Notes: generated by a model not told the origin, from the sequence alone. Positions 32,494-44,664 are shown, counted from the stretch's first letter. The stretch is DNA of 64,000 nucleotides from Podospora bellae-mahoneyi (GCF_035222275.1 NC_085884.1:2356001-2420000), one strand, 5' to 3'. Translations and numbers: made by a program.

Positions 32494-35286
32494 ATGCTCT
32501 CCAATCCTCCTCAATCGGGCGGCGGCATGCACCCGCGCCAGCGCCAACACCGAAGACAAATCTCCACACCCACAGCCTTTGAAACCGTCAAGATCGCGCC
32601 ACTGCCCAACTTTTCCCAGCAGCAGCAACAACAACGCCAACCTATCGCCCACCGACGAGGTCTGAGCCTGGATACTCGACGACAGCAGCAATTCGTGCCC
32701 ACGACGCCCACATCATCCTCTGCTCGGCAAGAGTATCTCGCTGCCCGACATGAGTACAGCAACCAGATGGCAGCGATACCGCCAGTCTCTTCCTCCAGCC
32801 CGGCCGTTCCCACCACACCACAGCAAATCCTTCGAGAGAACCAGCAGCGACAAAGCCTGTCGCGTCCTGGCACGTCCGGGACCGACCACAGCGACACCTC
32901 GTCCAACCACTCGTTCCAGTCCTTCCATGACAGCAGCGACGCCTTTCTCGTATCGCCAAACGTGACGCCCAACAACCAGCGGTTTGTCGATGCCCTGGCC
33001 AGCCCTGTGCCAATGGTAGAGATGAGCCCCCTGCCGTACGAAGCCTACATGAACTCGATGGGCATGATGAAGAACCAGGCCGGGTTTGGCAGCAACAGTG
33101 GGATCGACGTTGGAGGGGGGGGTTTTGACTTTTACGCCCAGGGGAATAGCGCGCTTTCCACACCGACGTTTCTTACTTTTCCTGATTCTAGTCCTGCGAG
33201 CACGGGTCAGGGTGGGTGGATTTCGGAGGGGGAGACGGGGTCTGCGCAGAGCCGTAGGAACTCACGCAGGATAAGCAATGGGATTAGTGATAAGGTGGCC
33301 AAGTTTGAGAATATGATGAACAACGGCAGCGACCTTCAACATCGGCCGATGACACCTTCCAATCATCATCAGTTTGTCGCGGGAGGGGAGATCAACCAGT
33401 GGGCTGCCGGGGTGGACAATGAGAGTTTTCCTCCGACCCCGACTGAGATACCGGCGGAGCAAGAGCAGCAGCAACAGATCCCGAGCAGGTTTCGCGATGA
33501 TTATGATGAGAGTATGGAGGAGACGCTCAAGCCTGTGAGGGGGAATAAGCATAATAATCGGAATTCGGGGATTTTCCAGGAGCTGAGGCAGCAGGCGGAG
33601 CAGCAAGCTGCTGCTGCTGCTGCTGGCGGTGTCAGTCAGACGCCGCCGCCGCCGAGGGGAGGGGTGATGGGGGAGTATGGTGGTGGGATGCAGCAGGGGT
33701 TGACGACGCCAGAGTTTATGAACATGCGGAGCATGAATGCCGAGTTTGTCAAGATTGAGCACAATTTTGATGGGTTTCACTTTGGGATGGCAGGGGGAGG
33801 GACGATGGCGCCGCAGATGGGGGGTTTGGTTGGGACGGCTGCTGCCGGGGGTATGATCAACCCGGGTGGTGGTGGTCAACTGGATGGTGATGGACAGAAG
33901 GCGACGCTGGAGCACATGCCGCTTACGGCGGCGAGTCTGTCGCGTCATAGCTCGCCTCATCCATCGTCGTTGCATCAGCACCGCCGAACGGAGTCGATTG
34001 CTTCTCTGGCGTCTGCGGCGTCGATTGCGTCGATCAACATTGAGGAGACAAAGACGGACACGGGGGTCACGCTGGATGACATTGCGCAGTATATCCAGGG
34101 ACCTGACCCTTCGGATGGGAAGTGGGTGTGCTTGTACGAGGAGTGCAACAAGCGGTTCGGGCGGAAGGAGAATATTAAGAGTCATGTCCAGACGCACCTG
34201 AACGACCGCCAGTATCAGTGTCCGAGCTGCCACAAGTGCTTTGTGAGGCAGCATGATTTGAAGAGGCATGCCAAGATTCACACGGGGATCAAGCCTTATC
34301 CGTGTGAGTGTGGGAATAGCTTTGCGAGGCATGATGCGTTGACGAGGCATCGGCAGAGGGGGATGTGCATTGGGGCTTTTGATGGGATTGTGAGGAAGGT
34401 GGTGAAGAGGGGGCGGCCGAGGAAGGACAGAGGGGAGGGGGGGGAAACAGAGAGAAGGGAGAAGAAGGAGAGGGTTAGGAAGGGGAAGAAGGAGGATGGC
34501 GGGGGGGAGGAGATGAGTAGTGCGAGTAGTCAGAGTGGGTATAGTGAGAGTTGCTCGAGTGTTGGGTCGCCGAGGGGGTATGAGGAGGACTTTCCGGATA
34601 TTTTGGATGTGGCGATGACGGGGGGTGGTAATGGGGGGAGTGGGACTGCGACGATGGATCCGGGCAGTTTGAGTTTGGGACCGCCGGGCGGTGGGGGTGG
34701 TGGTGGGTTGAGTAATGCGCGGATGCCGCCTGTTCATCCGATGTATAAGGGGACGACAACAAGTATGGAGGAACAGGTCAGGAGTCCGAGCGCGATGAGC
34801 AATTACAGCCATGCCTCGTCGAGGCTTTCTGGGAGGAGGGGGACCGTCGGGGAGGAGTTTGTGCCGCCTCGGCGACATGGGTCTCCGGCGAAGAGCACGG
34901 CGAGTTATCATACTCCGCCGGAGCTGTCGAGTAGCTCTTCGCCGCCGCCGACGGGGACGAGTGGGAGGTTTTTTGAGGATGGGGACAGTCAACAGCAGCC
35001 GGTTTCGACGGGGGTTTGTATGCCGGGTTTTGTGAGCTTGGATAATGACATGTTGATTGGGTTTGGGGGGGAGGGTGGTCATCCGCATGGGTTGGTCGTG
35101 CCGGTGCAGTTGGATCATGGTGGGCATCATGGTGTGCCGGGTTCGATGGGGATGCAGCATCAGGGATTAATGTCGACGTTGGGAGACAAGTTTGATCCTG
35201 AAGGGGAGTATGAGCAGATGGGGATGTTTGGGGGAATGAATGGGATGGGGGTGCCGGGCGGGGATGTGTTCTTTTCGGGGAACTGA
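32494..35286 (+). CDS. Swi5/Ace2-type C2H2 zinc-finger transcription factor
   Basis: 930 residues from the ATG at 32494 (MLSNPPQSGGGMHPRQRQ); the frame is open 54 bases upstream but without another ATG. The N-terminal half is Gln-, Ser- and Pro-rich with poly-Gln and poly-Ala runs. Three fingers lie at about residues 546-624: VCLYEECNKRFGRKENIKSH, YQCPSCHKCFVRQHDLKRH and the incomplete PCECGNSFARHDALTRHRQ, followed by VVKRGRPRK. This arrangement, with the GRPRK AT-hook-like tail, is that of Swi5/Ace2 factors, which in yeasts drive daughter-cell and septation genes. The C-terminal 300 residues are Gly- and Ser-rich. No intron seen. Third-position bases switch from C-rich to G-rich near 33090. 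Confidence 0.9.
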   Translation: MLSNPPQSGGGMHPRQRQHRRQISTPTAFETVKIAPLPNFSQQQQQQRQPIAHRRGLSLDTRRQQQFVPTTPTSSSARQEYLAARHEYSNQMAAIPPVSSSSPAVPTTPQQILRENQQRQSLSRPGTSGTDHSDTSSNHSFQSFHDSSDAFLVSPNVTPNNQRFVDALASPVPMVEMSPLPYEAYMNSMGMMKNQAGFGSNSGIDVGGGGFDFYAQGNSALSTPTFLTFPDSSPASTGQGGWISEGETGSAQSRRNSRRISNGISDKVAKFENMMNNGSDLQHRPMTPSNHHQFVAGGEINQWAAGVDNESFPPTPTEIPAEQEQQQQIPSRFRDDYDESMEETLKPVRGNKHNNRNSGIFQELRQQAEQQAAAAAAGGVSQTPPPPRGGVMGEYGGGMQQGLTTPEFMNMRSMNAEFVKIEHNFDGFHFGMAGGGTMAPQMGGLVGTAAAGGMINPGGGGQLDGDGQKATLEHMPLTAASLSRHSSPHPSSLHQHRRTESIASLASAASIASINIEETKTDTGVTLDDIAQYIQGPDPSDGKWVCLYEECNKRFGRKENIKSHVQTHLNDRQYQCPSCHKCFVRQHDLKRHAKIHTGIKPYPCECGNSFARHDALTRHRQRGMCIGAFDGIVRKVVKRGRPRKDRGEGGETERREKKERVRKGKKEDGGGEEMSSASSQSGYSESCSSVGSPRGYEEDFPDILDVAMTGGGNGGSGTATMDPGSLSLGPPGGGGGGGLSNARMPPVHPMYKGTTTSMEEQVRSPSAMSNYSHASSRLSGRRGTVGEEFVPPRRHGSPAKSTASYHTPPELSSSSSPPPTGTSGRFFEDGDSQQQPVSTGVCMPGFVSLDNDMLIGFGGEGGHPHGLVVPVQLDHGGHHGVPGSMGMQHQGLMSTLGDKFDPEGEYEQMGMFGGMNGMGVPGGDVFFSGN

Positions 35287-36875
35287 GAACTCGATGGGGC
35301 CCGGGCCAAGTTACTACTGAGCAATACCTTTTTCCTTTTTCTTGCCATTGCTTTCTATGTAATATATCTGGCTTTTCTTGTATCTCTTTTTGTTTTCTCT
35401 TGTATTGTGTGTGGGCTGGGCCGGGCTGGTTTGGTTATAGAACTGGCAAGGCTGGTGGTTTGGTGGGGTCGTGAGGCAGGCTGACTGGGCATTTGGATTA
35501 TCATTTGGGGTTTTTGTTTGTTTGTGTCTTACACTGTTGCTGCCTTTCTTTTGTCAATCTCTTCTCTCTGGTCTCAAGGGGTATGTGCAAAGGCTGGAAA
35601 CAAGGGGTTTTTGCTCTCGGGCGTGGGTGTCCGTTTTGCTATCTTATATCATGGTTGGAAGTTTGTTCCTACTAAGAAGCGTATAATTCTTGTTTCTTGA
35701 GATTTATTGCCTTGTCTATTTTGCTCGCTTCTGCTGCTTATGAAGGCATTTATAACGTGTACTTTAATGTCGCTTCATGGTGGCTAGTATAAAATAGGGG
35801 TGAGGGCTTGGAGATTACGGGATGGGGGAGGGCGATGGGGTTGGATGATTGGTCTCGGTTGCGGGAGGGGGTGGGGTGATTCTGATTTGCTGTTGTGTCT
35901 GTTTATTTATTTTTTCACGTTGACTTGTCGGGTGGCTGTTGTGCTGATAGGCGCGGTTTGGATAATTGGGGGTGGATAGATACTTTACCTAGTCTGCCCA
36001 TGTTGGTAGCAACAATAAAGAGAAGAATTGAGCTTGTTATTCTGTCTTGCAATACGTACTCTGTCTCATGTGTCTACCTAACATGTATGTGTGCTTCGAA
36101 ATTTCGGAGCCATTATGAGTCTGCGTAGGTGGGTAGGTGATGGTAGGAACTCTTTACAAGAGCTTTGAGCTTGGTGAAGATGAAGGGAAAACTTAGGTAT
36201 TTCAGTTGTCCTTATTCCAGTATGTTTAATACCGCGGTAGCACATTTCAAACCAAGGTCACATAGGCACCGTCCACCTTCTTGCACAGGGGCTGTGATCG
36301 TAAAGTACGCAAGACATATGTCAGGACAAGTAAATTCAACAAGGTCTATAAAATTCTCGGCATCTTCTTCCAAACCCCAAGGATCTGGCCCCAACCATCA
36401 CAGATAGCCTACTGCCTATGCCAATAAGAACACTAATTCACCCTCTCCTCTCTGATTTGTTTGATGATGGAACCGGGCTGAAGTGGGCTTTTAGAGTTGG
36501 CTGATGGCCGCCTCGCACCACAAAAAGGAAAACACTGGAACAGCTCAAGAATTAAAAGTGCTCAAAACCTGATAAAGCACGAGACAGGCGCTCTTAGGCT
36601 TAACTCACCCGCTCTGTCACTGAACACCGAAACGTGGTCTCTCAAATGTCATGGTTGCTTAAGAGCACAGTGCGCGCGCACAGTTTTGCGATTGGCTTTG
36701 CCCCACCGTTGGAGATTTCTGAGCTCACATCTGCGCTGTCAGCGACAACATCATGAGTGGACACAGCAAACACCGCGACATGCTCTATCCTTCTCGTTGA
36801 TCCTCGAAATATCTGCTCCCTTCCCCTGCCGGCATTGCAAGAAAATACAGCATCAGAATTGCGAGCCAAGACAGA
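35287..36875. other. Intergenic between tandem genes
   Basis: 3' flank of the zinc-finger gene (T-rich with taatatat near 35358), then promoter of the MYND gene. No RNA or repeat noticed. Confidence 0.5.
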
Positions 36876-39800
36876 ATGTTCACTCCCACCACCCACCACC
36901 CCATGGCGGGGTCGTTCGCCTCTGTGGACATCACACCAGCCATCAGCCTCACCGGCGACCTGCCCCAAGGCTTGCCAGCAGATATTCTGTGTTTTGTCGG
37001 TCCAGATCTGGCTCATCATCTTCTTTTCACTTTGGCGTCGGAGAAAAGCCTGCCGCAAAGGAAAAGCATTGATGTCACGGCTTGCGCGGAGGGCGAGCAG
37101 GGGGTTCACCAGATCGGTCAGCATCCGATACATCCTTGCAGGTTGAAGAGCAAAAAGCTAACGGGTCAACAGCGAGAAATATCCTCCTCTTTACCCTCGC
37201 CCTTGACTCCAAAATCACCGCTGAGCAGGCCTGGAACATCTATTACGATGCCTGGCTGACCCCTTCCAACCTCACCGCCCTCCAGACCCAGGCCAAGAAG
37301 CTCTTTGACCTTGCATCCTCCCTCGACGCCTGGTATGCTGGCCCATACAGCCAACTCCGCTTTTGCGATTCTGGGACCCTTGAATTCGTGAAAGACGTTT
37401 GGTCGAAGTACACCACATCCAAAGCAACCGAAAACTTCGACACCATCCTGGAACGCTCCCAAAAACGCAAGGAAGAAACATATGGTGAAGAAGGGCAGGC
37501 AGTTGTCACTTCCAGCGCGAGATCTTGCGCGCCATTGTCAGTAGGCGGGCTGGTGGAAGCGCTGACTGAGCTTACTGAGGAAAACTGGCAAGCGACCGTT
37601 AAGAAGCAGGATGAGAAGAAACCAAACCCAGTGTTTGTTGTCGCTTTGGCAGCTAGTGATGAGAACCAGAGACGAGTGCTGGAATACCCCACCGATCCAC
37701 TGATCGGCTTCCATCTTGCCTCTGCCAACGCCCCGTTGACGCCACTGTCGCCATATAGAATCGAGAATGCGGACAAGAAGGACATCAAGGAGAGGATTGT
37801 CGAGACGGCGAGGATGCAGTGGGGTGATTGGTTGGAGACATTCAGAGAGGCGGTTGGGGAGAAGAGGGTCACGGTCAGGTTTGCGGCGGCTGACTTTTTC
37901 TCATTGTGCTGGACGTTGAAGAGAAACAAGGATTGTGGAGAGTTGGAGGCGTGTTGGCATAGGAGAGAGGTTAGGTTTGACATTTTGGTCTTGGACGAGA
38001 AGGAGTATGCAGAGGGAGAGGCGCCGAATGAGTTTGACGTTGTTGACACGGGAGTTTTGGGGGACGAGAAGGGGGTGTTGAATGTGCTTGTTGCTGGGTT
38101 GGTGTTGTTGAAGAGGGTGCCTTCGTCGACGATATATACAGAGTGTTATGCGAAGGATTATGAGGCTATTTTGGAGGGGTACACGTCAGCGTTTTCGGTT
38201 TTGTTGGGGGTGAGCCCGGGGGAGTATTGGACTAACTCGACGAGTGTGGCGGTTGTGGATGAAGTGTTGGCTACGTTCAGTGAGAGGTATGCTGATGACG
38301 AGAGACCGAGGGGCATTCAATCGAGGCTGGCGTGGAAGTGGAATTCTTTGCAGGTTAAGGGGCAGACGGACCAGTTGACTATGGAGGCGAGGGATTTGAT
38401 CATGTTCTTTGAAGGGGTGTTTGGTAGGATCTTCAAGGCTTATGAGTTGAGCCAGGACAACAGCAAGAGAAGAGGGCCGCATCACCACTTCCACTTCAAC
38501 ACTGCTGCAGCTATCCTCAAGGTTCTGTGCGAAAGACTGGGCTTGGACTTTCGAAGGGTGTTGGATCAATATGAAACGTTGCCTGCGGACTTTCGTGCCG
38601 GGACTTTGGAACCTCACATCAAGGGATGGGGCATTTGCGGTGTGCCTGAACCGTCAGGAAACTCCGCATATATGGGGGATTTTCTGTCTGGTGAACCGGC
38701 TTTGAAGTTGAACAAGAAGCTTGACTCTGTGGCTATTACGTTTACTGTGCCGGCGGAGAAGTGGAAGCCGGTAGCCCAGTGTTCCAGAGACCAAGGCATT
38801 CCTCTGCCTCTGAAGGTCACAATCCCGGAAGCCGAGATCGAATACACGAACTACCAGCTAGCGTTCGGCTCTATCACCAAGTTCAACTCGCCTGACCAGG
38901 ATGGCGTCCCAGTCAAAGTGGATGAAGACAAAGAAGAATGGTCCGGGTCTTCTGATATAGTGGTGTCGCTATATGTCCCTACGGAGAAATTGGCGGGCTT
39001 CCAACAATCCAAACAGAGTGTGGCGCTGTGCACTGCAGACCCTTTCTACAACCGATTGGCGTACAAGACGGTGCTGGGCAATCATCAATGCGAAATTCAC
39101 CGAGTACCCATCGATAGTGTACTCGTCACACATGTACTTCCTGGGCAGTGGCTCCTCGAAAATGAGACGGTATCGGTTGAGTCAGCGACCAAGAAGCTTG
39201 GCGAATCAGAGGTGACTTCTTCGATGACTCCATGGTTTACAGCTAAGCTGGATGAAAATGCTGTGGATTCTGAGGCGGATGTTGTCTTGCAGATCATCGG
39301 GCACATTGATATCACCTTGGATGAATGGCGTAGCTTGTTGTCGGACAAGTCAGTGCCCATCAAGATGGAGCAAGTCTCGCCCTTCACCATTGAAGTGGTC
39401 TTTGGCGCCCGGAAGTTGGTCTTGCCCATGATCTTCACAGTTCCTGTCTCCAAGGAGAAGTGTGCCCTAAGAGTGGCACGCAAGTCACACTATGTTGAGG
39501 TGGTTTCTTCTTTGGTGAAGCCGTTGGATGTGCCCCAACTTGACACGCACATCCTGCCGTCGACAGCGATTCAGCCATCTGGGATCCCGGCTACGCTCAA
39601 CATCCCACACCTTAACCTTGACAACCTTCCCATTCTGTCAATCGACGAAGATGAGGATGAGGATCCCCGGATCAAGTTTTTGACCACCCTCACCTCCCTC
39701 ATCTTCTCGGGACGTGAGCGCCGTCTCCGCGAGGAGGTCAACGCACAAGACGACAACTACACCGGTCTCGGCCCTTCCCCTCGTCTCAACTTCAAGGAGT

Positions 39801-40570
39801 CCCTCTTCACCATGTTTATGCTCTCCTCTGGTCTTCAAGGAGGACAAACAGGACTCTTTGCCATTTCGGACCCCAAGAATGGCGGCATTCACATGCTGCT
39901 CTTTGTCAACGCCATCCGCCTTGACTGTCCCCATGCCACGGTCGTCTTGGATGCTGCTATTCTTCCTTTCACAAAGGCTTTGGTTGACAGCAAGGAGCTA
40001 GAGGGCTTTTTGCTGTTGATCAGAACTTTGGAATGCTGCACCATCACCGTTGATGACGAAGAGCTGAAGATGTGGAAGAAGGCTTTGCCTGCCTTTGTTG
40101 AGAGGTGCAGAACTTGGGAACATAACCCCAAGACGTGTGAGTATGTTACTGCCTCGGGGGAGAAAGGGCAAAAGACTGTTCCGTTGAGCTTGAAGGAGGG
40201 GGAGCAGGTTATTTGCTCTTGTGGTCAGGGGAAGTTGCCTTCGGATTTCATCCCGCTGCCGGAGTGGGATGAGACTGCTGCGATGTATTCTACTAGGGTG
40301 GCGATCAGCCCAGTTTATGCTTCGCAGTTGGTGGAGGATATCATTGACCCGGCACTGGCGAGAGGGTTGGCGGGGGGTGGTGAGAAGAGGGTGGCGGGTT
40401 GCAGGGCGTGTGGAAAGGTGGAGGATGAGGAGGAGGGGGTGACCTTGAAGAAGTGTGGGAGGTGTTTGAAGGTCAGGTATTGCAGTGGGGAGTGCCAGAA
40501 GAGGGATTGGAGGAAGCATCGGATGGAGTGTGAGGAGGCTGAGGAGCATCACCGGAAGAGCAAGGTGTAA
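36876..40570 (+). CDS. DUF4470/MYND zinc-finger protein
   Basis: Starts MFTPTTHHPMAGSFASVDIT at 36876, with a second Met at 36903. The N-terminal DUF4470-type block (LPADILCFVGPDLAHHLLFT, RKSIDVTAC, ARNILLFTLALD) is split. The frame changes between 37103 and 37142, and a 38-base gt-ag segment (37104-37141) would join them exactly, giving 1218 residues. That is short for an intron, so a small frame error is the alternative. The large middle is helical. The C-terminus is a MYND finger: CRACGK, CGRCLKVRYCSGECQKRDWR, HRMEC. Family members are cytosolic or nuclear proteins of unknown function, often near incompatibility loci. Stop at 40570, only 22 bases from the convergent gene. Confidence 0.85.
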
Positions 40571-40592
40571 AGAACTTTAGAGGGTTAAATGA

Positions 40593-41092
40593 TCAATCGA
40601 TGGTTTCATGTAGCCGTCTCAAGTCCCGTTCTCTGCCAATTGTGATGGCCCCAAAGCGCGCAATGTTGGCGGCATCATGCAGTTGCTCATCCACCACATG
40701 CAACCACCCCCACGCACTAGAGACGTGATCCTCCAGCTGAGATCTCCAGTTCGACCAAACAGACTCTTTCAATGGTTGTCCCTCATTGGGATCCAGCGGC
40801 TTCGCATTCAACAGGACGGTCCCGAGACCACGGTTGCCCTCAGAGAGGACGCGCACTCGTAAGTTTGGCTCCCCGGAGTTCCTCGGGCGCTCCAATGCAA
40901 ACCTAGCAGAACTTGAGAAAAACAAGGCCAGAAGATTGAGCCACATGGAGCTGACTGCGTGGTGCTGGGCTGGGAAGACGATGTCGTCGTAGAGCTCGAT
41001 GAACAGACGGAGTTACAAATAAAGTTAGTGGTGAACTGTCTGTAATAATAAGCAGATACACTTACGCTCTTGAGAACTTGTCCGGAAGGCAT
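40593..41092 (-). CDS. Small two-exon protein, member of a local pair
   Basis: Exon 1 is 41092-41066 (MPSGQVLKS), followed by a gtaagt donor; exon 2 runs from 40994 to 40593. Total 142 residues. Blocks: YDDIVFPAQHHAVSSMWLNL, SGEPNLRVRVLSEGNRGLG, SWRSQ-type helix (VWSNWRSQLEDHVSSAWGW), ending RDLRRLHETID. A decayed relative lies at 44665-45048 (shared MW...P.F, and RVRVLS matching QVRVLT). Not recognised otherwise. Its upstream region carries GGAAGGGGCGGAA repeats also found upstream of the relative. Convergent with the MYND gene; the 3' ends nearly touch. Confidence 0.65.
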
Positions 41093-41269
41093 TTTGATTG
41101 AATGTCTCGGGTATCTGTCGGCTTTGTTTGTTGGAGAGAGAAGATTGGGTTGGAGGAGGTTGTTTGGAGAAGGGGACGAGATGGAGAGAGAAGAGGGGAA
41201 TTAAAAATTGAAGGGAAAGGATGGATGAGAAATTGGTAGAGTGGCGGGGTAGTAGAATAGGCGGGGAAT

Positions 41270-41410
41270 AATAAGGCGGAGAATACTAAGGCGGAGAGAG
41301 CAAGGTGGAAAGAACAAGGCAGAGAGTGAAGCCAGGGTTGGAAGGAGCTGATCTGATGTCAGTGTAGGGAGGGGGCGGAATCCGATGACAGTATTGGAAG
41401 GGGCGGAATT
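41270..41410 (-). promoter_or_regulatory. Purine-rich promoter repeats
   Basis: Two short repeat types upstream of the 40593-41092 gene: a degenerate 14-17 bp AAGGCGGAGAR unit (four copies, about 41270-41330), and GGAAGGAGC/GGGGCGGAA motifs at about 41336, 41369 and 41395. The second type recurs three times at 45191-45257 before the related gene. Confidence 0.5.
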
Positions 41411-41702
41411 TCTGGGGAGAGATCGGAGCTTTCATCTAATGCCATGACACTACCAGACCAATGCGGCTACAGTTAGTTGCCTAGGTCAGAGGATACGGAC
41501 CTGACAGTAGGGCTACACCATAGCTTACCATCAATTGACCATTTAACACCTTAAAGTTCTTTATTTGAAGACGGTGAAAGCAGCAAGGACACAAAGTTTG
41601 AGGGTTCATCTGGCACCAATGGAACGTCGGCAAGCCACACCCAATGGTTAGAAATTAAGCTCAAGGCCAGGGTGATGAAAGGTTTATTGATGTCTTTTAT
41701 CG

Positions 41703-41880
41703 ATCTCAACTTTCATCGTCACATGCTGCCAGCTCTCATTGTCACCAATCCTAGCTTTCATCGTCATCAATCCTAGCATTCATCATCACCAATCCCAGCT
41801 TTCACCGTCGCCAATCCCAGTTCTAACCCTCATCAATCCCAGCTTCATCACCAACCACCTCACACCCAGCTTGTACCACT
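41703..41880. repeat. 22-bp CAATCCCAGCTTTCATCGTCAT minisatellite
   Basis: Seven to eight degenerate units, each close to CAATCCYAGCTTTCATC plus GTCAY. The best are at 41755-41842, with period 22. It ends about 50 bp before the left end of the transposon at 41931. A relative in opposite orientation lies at 51745-51880. Confidence 0.8.
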
Positions 41881-41930
41881 ACCGTACCCTATGCCAAAGC
41901 CGGTAGCTTATTAATCCAACTTCATCGATA

Positions 41931-43868
41931 GGTTGGATGACCAGGAAATGGCCCACCCACAGAGGTAGCCCACATTGGCTTGAACTTACCAGTGCCATTT
42001 TCCACACTAAACCCTCAACAACCCTGGACCTCCGAAAGCCCCCCCCAACTTTATATTCCACCCCCAGAGGTCAAAAATAGACCATTTCATTTCCTTTTTT
42101 TTGCTCCAGGTACCTATTAATAACTAAATATACCGAGGAAGATATTGTAAATGCCGAATAAGATATTCTTACTAGTATAAGCTAGCGCAAAGTGTCCGAT
42201 AAGCACGGGGTTCCACGTTTTACACTAAAGTACCGTATCTTAGGAACCTAGGTTTACAAATAGGCCTATAAAAATCAATAGCGGCTTACTTAGGGCCAGG
42301 AAAACCTTATTATTTAATAGATCCTTCGTTAGGAAAATTTTAATTACGCTCCTACCTACGCTAACGTACGAGTTTTAGCGGCTAATATACTAGCTAAATA
42401 AAGCAATATTTATTTTATTAAGAAATATTAAATTATTTACTTTATTAACCGTTATTTTAATATTAAAACGAAAGTAAAAAAGAAAATTAATTATATTAAA
42501 GTTAACGAAATTACTCCGGAGAATATTAATAAATTCTTTAACCTATATTTTACCGTTAATTAAATTAAATTTGAAAATAAATATAATTATAGAAAAGATA
42601 AAATAATAAAAAGTTAAAGAAAGAACGGTTTAATTATAGAGTCTTTAATAAAGGATAAAAAATCTATATACGTTAAATAAAATGGAAAAAAGACCTAAAT
42701 TATTATATTAAAGTATATTTTTTAAAATAAAAAGCTTTTCCCTTTAAGGTAATCTTTAAAAGCTAAAACTTTTAAAAATAATAATTTAAAAACTAATTCG
42801 ATAAAAATTATTATATAGCTATATTATTAAACGGTTAATTTAATAACGACTTTATTATAAGATAGTTTAAAAAAAATTTATTTTAAAAACTTAATTAAAG
42901 GACTTATTAAAATTATATTTTTTATTTATAATAACTATAATTTATATATTATCAATAACTTTATAATCCGGTATTATAAAAATAATATTTATTTTTTTTT
43001 TACTTTCTTACTACTTTTACGTCCTTAAATCCTGCAATATTACTTATTTTTTTAATATAAAAAAAGTATATAAAAAGCTTATAATTATAAATAATACCCT
43101 TACTAACTATATATTTAATAGTAAAGTCGATTTAATCCGGCTATATAACTTTATTCGTAAATAAAGCTTTAAAAAAATATATTACCGGCGGCTAGCGTAA
43201 AATAAGATTATAATCTATATATAAGCGTAAACCGTTCTTTTTAAGTTAAGTAGTAGTCCCTATAGTACCGTTAAATTTCTTTTTAAAAATATTTATTTTT
43301 TATACTGTAAAGGACTTTTAAGTAATTAAAGAGGTTAAGGAATTATTTAAGAACTATATACCGGCCGGAAAACGGTTTATAATAAAGATTTTTATTAATA
43401 CTATACTTATATTAAAATCTAAAATATTTATTTATAAAACTAATGCGGTAAGGTACTAATAAAACGCTTATAAAGCCCAGGACGTAAGGAAAAGGCGTAA
43501 GTTAAATAGAGAAGATTCGAATTCTAAGTTTATAAGGCTTTATGACCTGGAAGAGGCTCGTATTGAAGGGAGGGTGGTGGAGGAAGAAGTGATACCCAAG
43601 GAGGATATGGAGCAGCCGGAGCCAGCCGAGCCTGTGCGGCGTAGCACACGTTATCGGGTTCAAACCCGGCGTAAGAGGGAAGCAGATGCAATGTCTGACT
43701 CTGACAGTGATTGAGCTACATTTTGGTATAACTTCCATAGAAATTAACCCAATATTGGTCTTGTTGTGGGGAGTGTAAGCATTCAGGAGTAATCTCATTA
43801 AGGTTGTGTGGCTGGTGTGGGTGTGGTGGTCCATATCCGTGGGTGGGCCATTTCCTGGTCATCCAACC
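41931..43868 (+). mobile_element. Whole pogo/Fot1-like transposon, interior RIP-decayed
   Basis: Perfect 30-bp terminal inverted repeats (41931-41960 and 43839-43868, starting GGTTGGATGACC) are flanked on both sides by TA, giving a 1938-bp element. The transposase reads on the plus strand from about 42130. Worn matches include an N-terminal helix-turn-helix (EEDI...KVSDKHGVPRFTL) and DDE-region phrases typical of Fot1 near 42940-43080 (tracks of LDNHGSH and LPPHTSH). The frame is full of stops from C-to-T/G-to-A decay between about 42100 and 43500. The last 70 codons (REDSNSKFIRLYDLEEARIE to AMSDSDSD, stop at 43713) are clean. Non-autonomous now. Confidence 0.9.
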
Positions 43869-44413
43869 TACGATGCTTCAATAGCTATCAATAGAACTTG
43901 ACAACAGCTTACTGAGAGGCCTTGGAACTTTCCTGGTATTTTCAAGGATTGTGGTACTAGCGGTTCTTTACATCTTCTGCCCGATTACCACGGCAGTTTA
44001 TTGGGGTGCGCGTTTTTGTCCGGAGGACGTTCGGCATGTACTTCTAAGCTGTTCGTTCGTGTCGAGGTTGGAAGATGCAGAAATGTGTGGGGGAGGCTAT
44101 GCATACGTTTCTGTTGGCGAAAATATGTCAGGGAAGGTTGTGGGCAAGGAAGTCTTATGATGAGGGATGGAGGGAGAGAATTCTGGAGAGATGTTAAGCC
44201 TGTTTTGGGAGGGACATTGTGCCATAACAATGATGTATCAGATTGGATGCTCACAGCTTTCTTCATGATTATATCAAATGTGCGTTTAGATCTAGAAAGT
44301 CATGTCACAAATAGAGACTGTGTATATGTAACTGCTGATATCCGGAGTCAGGCGTATGCTTTTCCCAAAGCACTGCGAACATCTAGAACCCGTAATTATC
44401 TTTTAGTCTTTTA
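43869..44413. other. Intergenic
   Basis: No gene. A plus-strand frame (44001-44414) has several Cys but no support. Confidence 0.4.
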
Positions 44414-44604
44414 AAGCCTCTTGACTTCAGGGTTCCCGGGTTTTTTAAAGGCCTGTACATTATCACTACAGGTCTGTACACTATCACTACAGGCCTGTCC
44501 GCTATCCCCAAACGCCTCTCTATTTTATTTAACGGCATACTAACTATTATTAAGGCTAATAATTATTCAGGTGGTTGGTCAATATTTAAAGAACTTCAGA
44601 GGTC
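44414..44604. repeat. 21-bp AGGCCT/ACTATC repeat, array D
   Basis: About eight units, for example AGGCCTGTACATTATCACTA, AGGTCTGTACACTATCACTA, AGGCCTGTCCGCTATCCCCA and CGGCATACTAACTATTATTA. Two neighbouring units share a local TGTAC variant, so some spread by recent local duplication. It ends 60 bp from the decayed gene at 44665. Confidence 0.8.
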
Positions 44605-44664
44605 TAACTGATTCACTGATGGTATGGTATAATTCCAGTCATGTGTATCTGCCCCTCTAGCACC

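Noticed and set aside
33262-35160. 632-residue minus-strand open frame opposite the zinc-finger gene
   Set aside because: Very Arg/Pro-rich composition typical of the antisense of Gln/Gly-rich coding DNA; no motifs, no start context.
43655-43690. gggttcaaacccgg resembling a tRNA T-arm
   Set aside because: It lies inside the clean end of the transposase frame and has no acceptor or D-arm around it.
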